Source: JANXDG01 sp964561135 | GTDB lineage: Bacteria; Elusimicrobiota; Endomicrobiia; DTEH01 | Assembly: GCA_964561135.1 (NCBI GenBank) | Contig: CAZLOB010000081.1 | Coordinates: 1 to 49,313, forward strand | Reading direction: 5' to 3' | DNA length: 49,313 nt | In this document: positions 34,901 to 44,632 of the stretch, piece after piece | Numbering within the stretch: the stretch's first letter is position 1 | Layout of the letters: each line of letters starts with the position of its first letter | Notes under the pieces: generated by a model | Database searches by the model: none | What the model was told of the DNA's origin: nothing | The model's input: only the letters and a program-made list of their open reading frames with translations | Translations under genes and position numbers: made by a program

Positions 34901-35833
34901 ATGAGAGTTTTAGTAACAGGTGGTGCTGGATTCATTGGTTCACATATTGTAGATGAATGCATAAAAAAAGGATATGAGGTTGTAGTTGTTGATAATTTGT
35001 CAACTGGTAAAAAAAGAAATATAAATCCAAAAGCAAAATTTTATAATGTTGATATTACAGATTATAAAAAATTAGAAGAAGTGTTTAAAAAAGAGAAACC
35101 TAAAATTGTTAACCATCATGCTGCACAAATTGATGTAAGAAAGTCTGTTGCGGATCCACAGTATGATGCTAATGTTAACATAATAGGTTCTATTAATTTG
35201 TTAGAGCTATGTGTTAGGTACAATGTTGAAAAATTTATTTTTGCATCTTCAGGCGGAACAATATATGGCGAATGTAAAGGAAAACCTGCCCCTAAAGAAA
35301 ATTCTTTGTACAATCCTGAATCACCATATGGTTGTGCAAAACTTGCAGTCGAGTACTACATGAACTATTACAACAAAGTGTATGGGTTAAAAACAATATC
35401 TTTAAGATATGGGAATGTTTATGGTCCGCGGCAAGATCCGTTCGGTGAAGCAGGTGTTGTAGCTATTTTTATAAATCGGATGTTAAACAATGAAGATGTA
35501 ATTATTTATGGTGACGGGAAACAAATGCGCGATTTTATTTTTGTATCAGATGTTGTTAAAGCAAATATTAAATGTATGAATAGTAAACTAAATTTCGCAA
35601 TATATAACGTTGGGACACAAAAGGCTACTTCTATAAATGAATTATTTTATATGTTAAGCAAAATTCTAAACTACAACAAACTACCTGTATATCAACCGCC
35701 TAGAAAAGGTGAGTTGTTCAAAAGTTATCTTTGTATAAATAAAATAAAAAAAGAACTTGATTGGTATCCACAGGTTTCTCTACAAGAGGGAATTAAAAAA
35801 ACAATAAGATATTTTAAATATGGAAAGGTCTAA
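34901..35833 (+). CDS. NAD-dependent epimerase/dehydratase (UDP-glucose 4-epimerase-like)
   Basis: Extended SDR with GGAGFIG (7-13), VVDNLSTG, SSGGTIYGE (116-124), Y143-x3-K147 (SPYGCAKL), YGNVYGPRQDP, YGDGKQMRDFIFV and FNIG-like YNVGTQ. 310 residues; closest in look to short bacterial GalE-like enzymes that convert UDP-hexoses. GGAG before the ATG. Overlaps recR by 14 bases. Could supply UDP-sugars to the O-antigen genes two positions downstream; substrate is inferred. Confidence 0.88.
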   Translation: MRVLVTGGAGFIGSHIVDECIKKGYEVVVVDNLSTGKKRNINPKAKFYNVDITDYKKLEEVFKKEKPKIVNHHAAQIDVRKSVADPQYDANVNIIGSINLLELCVRYNVEKFIFASSGGTIYGECKGKPAPKENSLYNPESPYGCAKLAVEYYMNYYNKVYGLKTISLRYGNVYGPRQDPFGEAGVVAIFINRMLNNEDVIIYGDGKQMRDFIFVSDVVKANIKCMNSKLNFAIYNVGTQKATSINELFYMLSKILNYNKLPVYQPPRKGELFKSYLCINKIKKELDWYPQVSLQEGIKKTIRYFKYGKV

Positions 35834-36428
35834 AATATTACAATATTGTATTGATTTATTCAAAAACTTGCCTTCTGTGGGGCCAAAAACAGCAGAACGT
35901 TTTGTATATTTTTTGTTGAACAATCCTAAATTATTAGACGAACTAATATTAGTTTTATCTCAAGTAAAAGAAAAAATTACAAGTTGTAAATATTGTAACG
36001 ATTTTTCTGAAACTAATCCTTGTCATATATGTTCTGATGAAAAAAGAGATAGAAAATTACTTTGTGTTGTAGAAAAACATGCTGATATATATGCAATAGA
36101 ATCTTCAGGGTACAAAGGTTTGTATTATATTTTATCTCCTATTATTTCTCCGCTTGAAGGTAAAATGTTAAAAGATGTTAAAATAGAATCTTTGTTGACA
36201 AGAATAATAAATGTAGAAAAAGAAATGCAACCCCAGGAAGTTATAATAGCATTAAGTTTTACAACTGAAGGCGAACTTACCACAAATTATATTGTAGAAA
36301 AACTTAAAGAAAAAATAGTAAATATTAAAATCTCACGAATCGCATATGGGTTACCTACTGGTGCAGAAATAGAATATGCTGATCCAAAAACATTATCTTT
36401 TGCTATAAAAAACAGAATTTCGTTATGA
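35820..36428 (+). CDS. recR: Recombination mediator RecR
   Basis: Ring-forming partner of RecO in RecA loading. HhH region (NLPSVGPKTAERFVYFLL), zinc site C56, C59, C68, C71, and Toprim domain with E85 (LCVVEKHADIYAIE) and RIAYGLPTGAEIEYAD at the end. 202 residues. Overlaps the epimerase before it and the ligase gene after it (ATGA). Confidence 0.96.
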   Translation: MERSKILQYCIDLFKNLPSVGPKTAERFVYFLLNNPKLLDELILVLSQVKEKITSCKYCNDFSETNPCHICSDEKRDRKLLCVVEKHADIYAIESSGYKGLYYILSPIISPLEGKMLKDVKIESLLTRIINVEKEMQPQEVIIALSFTTEGELTTNYIVEKLKEKIVNIKISRIAYGLPTGAEIEYADPKTLSFAIKNRISL

Positions 36429-39025
36429 AAATAATTCAGGTAGAATCAAAAAGTTCATATTTATACTATTTGTTTGACAATCTTATAAAATATAGTATTG
36501 CAATATTATATTTTTTAATTGCGGTAATGTTTTATCTTAGAACATATGATTCTTGTCAAATTAAGATAACCCTTACACAGGTAGGTGGTACATTAATAAT
36601 TTTGTTGTGGTTATTAAAATACTTAGAAAATCCTAAACAGACAACAGAATTTTATCTTCAAAACTGGCAAATTGTGCTACCATTTGTTATGTTTTTACTT
36701 TCAGGTTTACAGTCACATTTTTTAATGTCGCCGTTAAAGTATGCCTCAGGTGCTGAACTCGTCAGAAGAATAATATATATGTTAACCGCCATAATTGTAA
36801 TGCGTGAGATTAATAGTTTAGAAAAATTTAATAGAATAATACGATGGTTGTTATTTGCATTATTTGTTTCAACTTTTTATGGTATAATACAGTATCTTGA
36901 TGGCAAATTTTTCCCGCCGAACCCTGCAGTAGGTCTTGACCCGTTTATCTGGCGGCAAGCTTTTGGAACAAGGATATTCTCTACTTTTGGAAATCCTAAT
37001 TTTTATGGCGATTTTCTTGTCGCAATGTCTCCTATATGTTTAGCTATGTTTATGTATAAAAAGAATCCGTTATATTTAATTTTATGGTTAATGACAGCGT
37101 TTAATACTTATGTTACATATTCAAAAGGTGCATGGATAGGTTTCACTAGTGGTTTTGTATATTTTTGGTTTTTATATATAATTTTTTTCTCACATGCAAA
37201 GGTTCAAAATATTAAAAGATATGTAATAATTGGTAGTATATTTGTAGTTATTTTCACATCTTATGGCGTGTACTTCCAACTTACTCAAAGGACTGACTCT
37301 GCTAAATTTAGAATATACACTTGGCTTTCATGTTGGGAGATGGTTAATACTTCTCCAGTTTTAGGCACAGGTATTGGTACTTTTTATGTAACATATCCTG
37401 CGTGGAGAAGACCACAAATTTTCTATATTGAAGGTAAACACAATACCGAATCAGACCATCCTGAAAACGAATTTTTAGAAGTTTGGTATGATGAAGGTAC
37501 AGTAGGTTTTGGTATATTTTTATGGTTAATAATAACATTGGTAGTATCAGGGATAAAAGCATTAAAAAAATTTTCTATACCTACTATTGTTGTAGATAAA
37601 AAGGGTAGACAAAAAGAAGTTTCAGAAGATATTAGAGCTTATTATATGCTTGGTATACTTTCTGGATGGCTGGGTTCGCTTACACACAACTGGGTTTGTG
37701 TATCAATGAGATTTGTATCTTCAGGTACTGTAGTTTGGTTATTAGCAGGACTTATTGCTGCTCTTGTTGTTAACAATCCTTTAGCAGACCGTTCAGAAGA
37801 AAATGTTATTTCTTTGTATTTAGCTTTATTTTTAAATGTGTTATTTTGGTTTATTAACTTTTTATGGTGGAAAATGACCACAGATATTGCAATAGCAGTA
37901 GCGATAGTACTATTTATTGCAGGGATTATTTTTGAGGAAATAAACAAAGGTAAAGAATATACAGTATTGTCAAAAAATTTAAATTTTTCTTCAGCGAAAC
38001 TGTTTCAACGTTTACTACAAATTGTTTGTGTTATTATAGCGGTATATCTTGCAACAATATTTAGGGGATATTTTATTGGCGATATACATCATAATATAGC
38101 AATATTTTATTCGAAACGTGGTGAATGGTCAGAAGCACTAACAAATTACAACATTGTTGCTAAAAACAATCCTGGCTTTATAATGTGCCATTATTTCATG
38201 GGTAATGTTTTTAATGATAGATGGATACTTACACGTGAATTTCATCCTGAATGGGGGGATAAAGAAACGGATACAGCTTTAGTAGAAATTGATCTTGGTA
38301 AAAAAGGAAGAATTGATCCGGAAAGGTCAATTTCTAAATATCAAGATGTTTGGAGATTGGCACCGAACTATGTCCAAAGTCATCATCAAGCAGGTGTGGT
38401 ATATATGAAATTAGGAACACATTTTAAAAATAATGGAGATATGCAAAAAGCTGTTTATTATTATAACAAAGCATTAGAATGTTTTTGGAAGTATCACAAA
38501 ATTGATCCTATATTTCCTGTAAACTATCAACGTATGGCATGGGTATTTATGCAACTTGGTAATATGGAGATGGCTGAGAAAATGTATAAAGCACATCTTT
38601 TCACACAATGGTTGTGTCAGTCACCAGAGGATATAATTAATCCTAAAAAAATAAGAACTGAAGAAGAAAGACAAAAATACGAGCTACTTAAAAAACAGTT
38701 TGAAGAGGAAACACAATGGGTTTGTTGTGATTATCATAAAAGACAACATTATCTACTTTCAACTGAAGACTGGGCTAAAAGAAGACAACATGAATATTCT
38801 GACTCATACTTTCAACTTGGCAATTTTTATTATCTAAAAAGAGATTATATAGAAGCTGAAAAGTTTTATAAACGTGCTATAGATAGATATGAACAAAATT
38901 TTAATGCTTGGAAAAACTTAATTGCTTTATATAACGAAACAAAACAAGTTCAAAAACTTAATGAACTTATAGATTATTATCGTAAAAAATTTCCTGATGA
39001 CCCTCAACTTTCAAACCTAAAATAA
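36425..39025 (+). CDS. O-antigen ligase/polymerase-like membrane protein with TPR domain
   Basis: Large Wzy_C/WaaL-type membrane protein: around a dozen helices to about residue 545, with FSTFGNPNFYGDFLVAM, SKGAWIGFTSG, GTGIGTFYVTYP and HPENEFLEVWYDEGTVGF, the usual ligase/polymerase loops. The remaining 310 or so residues are tetratricopeptide-like helices (IAIFYSKRGEWSEALTNYN, YYNKALECFWKYHKI, SYFQLGNFYYLKRDYIEAEK). It would act in the periplasm, joining or polymerising lipid-linked glycan onto LPS core or protein. Followed after 1 base by a second protein of the same architecture. Wzy-, WaaL- or PglL-type function cannot be told apart from sequence alone. Confidence 0.85.
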   Translation: MKIIQVESKSSYLYYLFDNLIKYSIAILYFLIAVMFYLRTYDSCQIKITLTQVGGTLIILLWLLKYLENPKQTTEFYLQNWQIVLPFVMFLLSGLQSHFLMSPLKYASGAELVRRIIYMLTAIIVMREINSLEKFNRIIRWLLFALFVSTFYGIIQYLDGKFFPPNPAVGLDPFIWRQAFGTRIFSTFGNPNFYGDFLVAMSPICLAMFMYKKNPLYLILWLMTAFNTYVTYSKGAWIGFTSGFVYFWFLYIIFFSHAKVQNIKRYVIIGSIFVVIFTSYGVYFQLTQRTDSAKFRIYTWLSCWEMVNTSPVLGTGIGTFYVTYPAWRRPQIFYIEGKHNTESDHPENEFLEVWYDEGTVGFGIFLWLIITLVVSGIKALKKFSIPTIVVDKKGRQKEVSEDIRAYYMLGILSGWLGSLTHNWVCVSMRFVSSGTVVWLLAGLIAALVVNNPLADRSEENVISLYLALFLNVLFWFINFLWWKMTTDIAIAVAIVLFIAGIIFEEINKGKEYTVLSKNLNFSSAKLFQRLLQIVCVIIAVYLATIFRGYFIGDIHHNIAIFYSKRGEWSEALTNYNIVAKNNPGFIMCHYFMGNVFNDRWILTREFHPEWGDKETDTALVEIDLGKKGRIDPERSISKYQDVWRLAPNYVQSHHQAGVVYMKLGTHFKNNGDMQKAVYYYNKALECFWKYHKIDPIFPVNYQRMAWVFMQLGNMEMAEKMYKAHLFTQWLCQSPEDIINPKKIRTEEERQKYELLKKQFEEETQWVCCDYHKRQHYLLSTEDWAKRRQHEYSDSYFQLGNFYYLKRDYIEAEKFYKRAIDRYEQNFNAWKNLIALYNETKQVQKLNELIDYYRKKFPDDPQLSNLK

Positions 39026-39026
39026 T

Positions 39027-41408
39027 ATGAACTCAGGAATTGTTGGTTTTTTGTTTTATACACTCATAATAATTTCTCCGTTAGTTTTTTTTACTGACCT
39101 TACTCGTAATCCGTACTATTTTCAGATTGTTTTTGCTCAAGCTGGTATGGTGTTGATTTGGATCTTAATATTGATAAAACAAAAAGGTATGATTGTACAT
39201 TATACTAATCCTTTTGAAAAACCGATGTTGATGTTTTATTTGTGGGCTATTATTACATGGATAATCTCTATGTTTTTTTTAAACCATAATTATCATGTCC
39301 CAGAACTTTTAGAATATTCAAAACAGATCTATAAAAAAAATTACTTGTTTATGAGCATGTTTAACGAAGGTTTTAAAAAATTTTTGTTTACTATAACTAA
39401 TATTTTGTTAGTATATTTTTTTGCAACAAATTATGTGAATGAAAAAAATTTTTCAAAAATTTATTATACATTTTTTATTGTTGGTGCTGTTGCAAGTATA
39501 TACGGTATTCTTCAATATTTTGGTATAGAACTTATTTGGCCAAAAGTTTTAAATCCGTTTGGTGGGAGATGTGTTTCAACTTTTGGCAACCCTAACTTTT
39601 TGTCATCATTTTTAATTTTATTATTCCCGTTAATGTTTGTTGAATATCTTGATGGTAAAAACATGTTGTTAATGTTCATTTTAATGATAACTTACTTTTG
39701 TGCGTTGTTATGTACTCTTACGAGATCTTCATGGGCTGGTTTATTTGTTTCATTGTTATACTTTTGTTTTTTATTTTTACAAATAGATAAACAAGTTTTA
39801 ATTAAAAACATTAAAAGGATGTTAATTATTTTTGTATCTTTAACAATTTTATTTATTGTATGGCCAAAAAGTCCTGTAGGTGAGAATTCATCGCCTATAG
39901 GAAGAATTACTGAAATTCAATTAGCAAAAGAAGTTTATAGCCCTTTACATCAAAGATTTCTTATATGGTTATGTGGTTTTGATATGGTGAAAGAAAAGTT
40001 TTTCACAGGTAAAGGTTGGGGATTGTTTGAACTATTTTATCCTTTTTATCAAGGCAAGTATTTGTTTATTAAAAAACTTTCACATAGAACACACGCAAAT
40101 AATGCTCATAACGAAATTTTGGAAGTGTGGTCTCAGACAGGAACAATTGGGTTAGGTTTATATTTCTTGTTTATTTTAACATTTTTTGTTTACTCTTACA
40201 AGTTAACGAAAGTGCAACAGGATGTTTATAAAAAGATGTTAATAGTAGCCTTAAGTAGTTCAATTTTAGCAATGTTAGTTGATAACTTGTTAAACGTAAC
40301 AATACATTTTTGTGTTCCAGCATTTTTATATTTTTTTAACCTTGGTGTATTACCAACATTTGATCATACAAGGAAACAAAAAACTGTAAATTTGTCAAAC
40401 TCAGCCACTATATTTGTAATTTTTGTAGGTTTACTAATTATAATTAAGTTATTTTTAAACTTTTTAGGTGAAATAAATTATTTTAAAGGTTTTAAGTATT
40501 CGAAACGTAATGAATTACAACTAGCACTTTATTACCTTTCAAAAGCGAATAAATTTCAACGATACGAAGTTAATAATAACTATGAACTTGCAAATACATA
40601 CGCGCGATTAAAAAGACATGAAGAAGCAATATATTATTATTATGAAGCGTTAGCTAGTAATTGTGGGTATGATGAAATACATTTTAATTTAGCAACTGTC
40701 CTCATGCAGAAACAAGATATCCAACAAGCAAAATTACATTATACTCAATCACTTTTTATAAATCCTTTATCAAAAGATGCGTATGCAGCGTTAGGAAGTT
40801 TGTTTTTAACAGATGTTGAAGAAAATTTGTTAGCTGGAATAAAACTTTTTGAACAAGCAACAAAAGTTTTTCCTTTAGAAAAAGATTTTTATAATAACCT
40901 TGGATATTTGTATATAAAAAATGGGCAAGAATATAAAGCGCTTGAGTGTTATCAAAAAGCTTTGGAAATAGATCCAAATTTTGAGTATGCAAGACGTAAT
41001 TATACAACTTTAGTAAAAAAACTTGGTATCAAAGATGATATAATTTCATTCTATAACACAAGTTTACAACAGATTATAAAAGATGTTGAACAAAAAAAGT
41101 TTGATGATGCTGAACAAAAATGTTATAATGTCCTTAAGGTCTTTCCAAACGATGTCACTACAAAATTTTATTTAGCAAACATATATTTTTCAAAAGGTTT
41201 GTTAGATAAAGCAATTAATATTTATAAACAACTTTTACACTTACAACCTGATAATTTGAACATAAGATACAACTTAGCTATTGCGTTGTTGAGACAAAAA
41301 AATTTTGTTGAAGCAGAAGAACATCTTAACTATATTCTTTCGAAACAGCCAGATAATAACTTGGTTAAAGAACAATTGAACCAAATTCAACAAATGAAAA
41401 ATTTTTAA
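39027..41408 (+). CDS. Second O-antigen ligase/polymerase-like protein with TPR domain
   Basis: Same layout as the preceding gene but diverged: membrane region to about residue 485 with STFGNPNFLSSFLILLFPLM, LTRSSWAGLF, GKGWGLFELFYPFYQGK and NAHNEILEVWSQTGTIGLGLY; then about 300 residues of clear TPR repeats (for example YNNLGYLYIKNGQEYKALEC, YQKALEIDPNFEYARRNY, FYLANIYFSKGLLDKAINIY). Probably periplasmic glycan transfer. The two proteins may handle different acceptors or act together. Confidence 0.85.
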   Translation: MNSGIVGFLFYTLIIISPLVFFTDLTRNPYYFQIVFAQAGMVLIWILILIKQKGMIVHYTNPFEKPMLMFYLWAIITWIISMFFLNHNYHVPELLEYSKQIYKKNYLFMSMFNEGFKKFLFTITNILLVYFFATNYVNEKNFSKIYYTFFIVGAVASIYGILQYFGIELIWPKVLNPFGGRCVSTFGNPNFLSSFLILLFPLMFVEYLDGKNMLLMFILMITYFCALLCTLTRSSWAGLFVSLLYFCFLFLQIDKQVLIKNIKRMLIIFVSLTILFIVWPKSPVGENSSPIGRITEIQLAKEVYSPLHQRFLIWLCGFDMVKEKFFTGKGWGLFELFYPFYQGKYLFIKKLSHRTHANNAHNEILEVWSQTGTIGLGLYFLFILTFFVYSYKLTKVQQDVYKKMLIVALSSSILAMLVDNLLNVTIHFCVPAFLYFFNLGVLPTFDHTRKQKTVNLSNSATIFVIFVGLLIIIKLFLNFLGEINYFKGFKYSKRNELQLALYYLSKANKFQRYEVNNNYELANTYARLKRHEEAIYYYYEALASNCGYDEIHFNLATVLMQKQDIQQAKLHYTQSLFINPLSKDAYAALGSLFLTDVEENLLAGIKLFEQATKVFPLEKDFYNNLGYLYIKNGQEYKALECYQKALEIDPNFEYARRNYTTLVKKLGIKDDIISFYNTSLQQIIKDVEQKKFDDAEQKCYNVLKVFPNDVTTKFYLANIYFSKGLLDKAINIYKQLLHLQPDNLNIRYNLAIALLRQKNFVEAEEHLNYILSKQPDNNLVKEQLNQIQQMKNF

Positions 41409-41415
41409 TAAACAG

Positions 41416-41444
41416 TTGACAATGTTTATAATATTTGGTATTTT
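41416..41444 (+). promoter_or_regulatory. Candidate sigma70-type promoter for the cold-shock gene
   Basis: TTGACA (41416-41421), 17-base spacer, then TATTTT (41439-41444). A transcript starting near 41451 would have an untranslated leader of about 90 bases. An additional TATAAT at 41428-41433 is too close to TTGACA to pair with it. Confidence 0.5.
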
Positions 41445-41467
41445 CAATCTGTTTAATAAATCTTTTT

Positions 41468-41507
41468 GGTAATATATATTGAGTTGTTATCTTGATAATA
41501 TATTACC
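41468..41507 (+). promoter_or_regulatory. Leader hairpin upstream of the cold-shock gene
   Basis: Perfect 10-base inverted repeat GGTAATATAT / ATATATTACC separated by 20 bases, lying in the leader between the candidate promoter and the GGGAGGT ribosome site (41523-41529). Structured long leaders are known to control cspA-type mRNAs by temperature; here the role is inference. There is no T-run, so it is not a terminator. Confidence 0.5.
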
Positions 41508-41539
41508 GCATCTTAAAAGTAAGGGAGGTAACAAAGTCT

Positions 41540-41752
41540 GTGGTAAAAGGTAAGGTGAAATGGTTCAATGAACGTAAAGGCTTTGGGTTCATAAGTTGTG
41601 ATGATGGTTCAGGTGATGTGTTTGTTCATTATTCGTCAGTGTTGCAGAAAGGTTTTAAAACCTTAAAAGAAGGTGAAGAAGTAGAGTTTGAAATAATGGA
41701 TACACAAAAAGGACCTAAAGCAGTCAACGTTAGACGTATAAGAAAAGAATAA
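41540..41752 (+). CDS. Cold-shock domain protein
   Basis: 70-residue single-stranded nucleic-acid-binding OB fold acting as an RNA chaperone. VKGKVKWFN at the start, RNP1 KGFGFI (13-18), RNP2-like VFVHYSS (27-33). The GTG at 41540 is chosen because the fold begins there and GGGAGGT (41523-41529) lies 10 bases upstream; a longer in-frame ATG at 41492 would add 16 unrelated residues. Stands alone with its own promoter. The last codons and stop are duplicated downstream. Confidence 0.95.
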   Translation: MVKGKVKWFNERKGFGFISCDDGSGDVFVHYSSVLQKGFKTLKEGEEVEFEIMDTQKGPKAVNVRRIRKE

Positions 41753-41780
41753 AAAATTAGACGTATAAGAAAAGAATAAA
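41730..41780 (+). repeat. Tandem duplication spanning the cold-shock gene stop codon
   Basis: A 24-base block beginning TTAGACGTATAAGAAAAGAA occurs at 41730-41753 and at 41757-41780, period 27 bases. The second copy is in frame, so readthrough of the stop would add KIRRIRKE and meet a second stop. Likely a recent slippage event. Confidence 0.85.
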
Positions 41781-41790
41781 TTTTTAATTA

Positions 41791-41858
41791 GCCAAAAATG
41801 ACTGATAGTTGGTTGGTCATAGTTTGGCAACGATAAAAATGCTTCCGAATTTTTTATC
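41791..41858 (+). other. Two stem-loops between the cold-shock gene and secA
   Basis: First: GCCAAA/TTTGGC (41791-41796 with 41823-41828) enclosing ATGAC/GTCAT (41798-41802 with 41816-41820). Second: GATAAAAAT (41832-41840) with ATTTTTTATC (41849-41858), one bulged T. Neither has a clean U-tract. They may end the cold-shock transcript or form the secA leader; the function is not established. Confidence 0.35.
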
Positions 41859-41887
41859 TTTCCAAAATATCTCATTAATATAATTGT

Positions 41888-44563
41888 ATGTTAAAATATA
41901 TTTTATCAAAACTTTTTGGTTCCCGTAATGAACGTTATTTACGTTCATTAAAACCGATTATTGAAAAAATAAATTCTTATGAAGAAAAGTTTGCTAAGTT
42001 ATCAGATGAACAATTGAAACAAAAAACATTTGAATTTAAAGAACGTCTTCTAAAAGGTGAGACTCTTGATGATATCTTACCCGAAGCATTTGCTTGTGTA
42101 AGAGAAGCATCAAAAAGAACAATCGGTTTAAGACATTTTGATGTACAACTTATTGGTGGAATCGTACTTCATCAAGGTAAAATTGCCGAGATGAAAACTG
42201 GTGAAGGAAAGACCCTTGTAGCAACACTTCCTGCATATCTTAACGCGTTAGAAGGTAAAGGTGTCCACATTGTTACTGTTAATGATTATCTTGCGAAACG
42301 TGATAGGTTTTGGATGGGACCTATATACGAGTTTTTAGGTTTAAGTGTAGGATATATTCAGCATGAGATGGAACAAGATGAACGTCGTAAAATGTACGCT
42401 TGTGATATAACTTATGTTACTAACAACGAGTTAGGGTTTGATTATTTACGAGATAATATGGTTTTAAGAAAAGAAGATAAAGTGTTACGTGGGCTTAATT
42501 ATGCAATTGTTGACGAAGTTGATTCAATACTTATAGACGAAGCAAGGACACCTTTGATTATTTCAGGTTCAGCAGAAGAATCAACTGAAAAATATTATGT
42601 TGCTAACAGAATTGTGCCAAGGTTAAGAATAAAAAAAATTACTGAAGATGAAGAAATTGAAGCAAAGTATAAAGGTATTGATATCAAAAAAGGATACGAT
42701 GCTATAGTTGATGAAAAAAATCATACTGTAGAACTTACTGACGAAGGTATAAAAAAATGTGAACGTTTGTTAGGAATACCAAACCTTTACGACGATCTTA
42801 CTTCTGACTGGGTACATATAATAACACAAGCTATAAGAGCACATTATTTGTTTCACAAAGATGTACATTATGTAGTTAAAGATGGCGAAGTTGTGATAAT
42901 TGACGAGTTTACAGGTCGACTTATGCCAGGTAGGCGTTGGTCAGATGGTCTCCACCAAGCAATAGAAGCGAAAGAAAATCTTCCTATAAAAGAAGAAAAT
43001 CAAACTTTAGCAACGATTACTTTTCAAAATTTGTTTAGGATGTATAAAAAACTTGCTGGTATGACAGGAACAGCTATAACTTCTGCTGAAGAATTTTGGG
43101 GTGTCTACAAACTTGATGTTGTAGTAATACCAACACATAAACCTATGATTCGTGTTGACCATCCAGATGTAATATACAGGACTGAGAAAGAAAAATGGGC
43201 TGCTATCGTAGCTGATATAGAACAACGTTATCGTAAAGGACAACCTGTATTGGTGGGGACAAGATCAATAGAAAAAAATGAGTTTCTATCATCTTTGTTA
43301 AGAAGAAGAGGTATACCACATCAAGTACTTAATGCAAAACATCATGAGCGTGAAGCACAAATTATCGCTCAAGCTGGTAAACTTAAAACTGTTACTGTTG
43401 CGACTAACATGGCGGGCCGCGGGGTTGATATAATATTAGGTGGGAAACCTGATCCTGTAAATGCTCCACATCTTATATGTAGAGATCCAAACTGTAAAGT
43501 TGAATTTCTTCATAACAAAGAATATCATGAAGTTGTAAAATTAGGTGGACTTTATGTAATTGGTACTGAACGCCATGAAGCACGCAGAATAGATGATCAA
43601 TTAAGAGGAAGGAGTGGTCGTCAAGGTGATCCTGGTGAGTCAAGATTTTATGTTTCTTTAGAAGACGAACTTATGCGCCTTTTTGGTGGTATTCGTATGT
43701 CTGAAATTATGCTTAAGTTAGGAATGAAAGAAGGTGAGAGCATACAACATCCTTGGATAACAAAGTCTATTGAACGTGCACAAAAACGTGTTGAAAGTAT
43801 GAATTATGATATAAGAAAACAGGTGCTTGAATATGACGATGTGATGAATAAACAAAGAGAAGCAGTATATTCTTTACGAGATGTTATCCTTGAAGGAGAA
43901 GATTTACATGAACGTATAATGCAAATGATAGAAGAATCTATTGATGAAAAAATAGAAGTTTATTGTAGTTCAAAATATCCAGAAGAATGGAACTTAGTTG
44001 GGTTAAACTTGTGGTTAAGCCGTATATTTGATACAACAATTGATTTTTCAGACGAAGAAATTAAATCATTAAACAAAGAAAAACTTAAGGAAATCCTTTT
44101 AAATATTGTAAATGAAAAATATGAACAACGTAAACAAGAGCTTACTGAAGAAGTTTTCTTAGAATTACAAAGAATAGTTTTGTTACATATGTTAGATACT
44201 GCTTGGAGAGAACACTTGTATGAACTTGACCATTTACGTCGTAGTGTTGGTTTAAGAGCATATGGTCAAAAAGATCCGCTAATAGAATACAAGAAAGAAA
44301 GTTATAACCTTTTTTTAAAAATGCAAGCAAGAATAAGAGAACAAACTGTAGAATATATATTTAAACTTCGGCCGTTAATTTATACACAAAAAGAAGTTAT
44401 ACAACAAAAAAAATTTGAACAACAAACTCTTATCCCTCAAGCTGTATCATCTGTTTCTACTCAGAAATTACAAAAAGTTAAGGTTGGAAAAATAGGTCGA
44501 AACGATCCTTGTCCCTGTGGCAGCGGTAAAAAATATAAAAAATGTTGTGGGAAAAACGAGTAA
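41888..44563 (+). CDS. secA: Preprotein translocase motor SecA
   Basis: ATP-driven motor of the Sec pathway. DEAD-like NBD1 with MKTGEGKTLVATLPAYL and VDEVDSILIDEARTPLI, preprotein cross-linking domain, NBD2 (GRGVDIILGGKPD, DQLRGRSGRQGDPGES), scaffold and helical-wing domains, and the C-terminal zinc finger CPCGSGKKYKKCC. 891 residues, normal. It stands alone between the cold-shock gene and the lnt fusion. Confidence 0.98.
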   Translation: MLKYILSKLFGSRNERYLRSLKPIIEKINSYEEKFAKLSDEQLKQKTFEFKERLLKGETLDDILPEAFACVREASKRTIGLRHFDVQLIGGIVLHQGKIAEMKTGEGKTLVATLPAYLNALEGKGVHIVTVNDYLAKRDRFWMGPIYEFLGLSVGYIQHEMEQDERRKMYACDITYVTNNELGFDYLRDNMVLRKEDKVLRGLNYAIVDEVDSILIDEARTPLIISGSAEESTEKYYVANRIVPRLRIKKITEDEEIEAKYKGIDIKKGYDAIVDEKNHTVELTDEGIKKCERLLGIPNLYDDLTSDWVHIITQAIRAHYLFHKDVHYVVKDGEVVIIDEFTGRLMPGRRWSDGLHQAIEAKENLPIKEENQTLATITFQNLFRMYKKLAGMTGTAITSAEEFWGVYKLDVVVIPTHKPMIRVDHPDVIYRTEKEKWAAIVADIEQRYRKGQPVLVGTRSIEKNEFLSSLLRRRGIPHQVLNAKHHEREAQIIAQAGKLKTVTVATNMAGRGVDIILGGKPDPVNAPHLICRDPNCKVEFLHNKEYHEVVKLGGLYVIGTERHEARRIDDQLRGRSGRQGDPGESRFYVSLEDELMRLFGGIRMSEIMLKLGMKEGESIQHPWITKSIERAQKRVESMNYDIRKQVLEYDDVMNKQREAVYSLRDVILEGEDLHERIMQMIEESIDEKIEVYCSSKYPEEWNLVGLNLWLSRIFDTTIDFSDEEIKSLNKEKLKEILLNIVNEKYEQRKQELTEEVFLELQRIVLLHMLDTAWREHLYELDHLRRSVGLRAYGQKDPLIEYKKESYNLFLKMQARIREQTVEYIFKLRPLIYTQKEVIQQKKFEQQTLIPQAVSSVSTQKLQKVKVGKIGRNDPCPCGSGKKYKKCCGKNE

Positions 44564-44632
44564 ATTGGTATATAGATATTAGTTTAGGGTTGAGCTTTAT
44601 TTTTTATATTATCTAGAAATCTAAAATAATAA

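Noticed and set aside
41416..41433. TTGACA and TATAAT as one promoter before the cold-shock gene
   Set aside because: Only 6 bases separate the two boxes. The 17-base-spaced TATTTT is a better partner for TTGACA.
41492..41540. Longer cold-shock protein starting at the ATG at 41492
   Set aside because: The extra 16 residues do not resemble any cold-shock N-terminus and lie in the leader hairpin; the GTG at 41540 has a proper ribosome site and gives the standard 70 residues.
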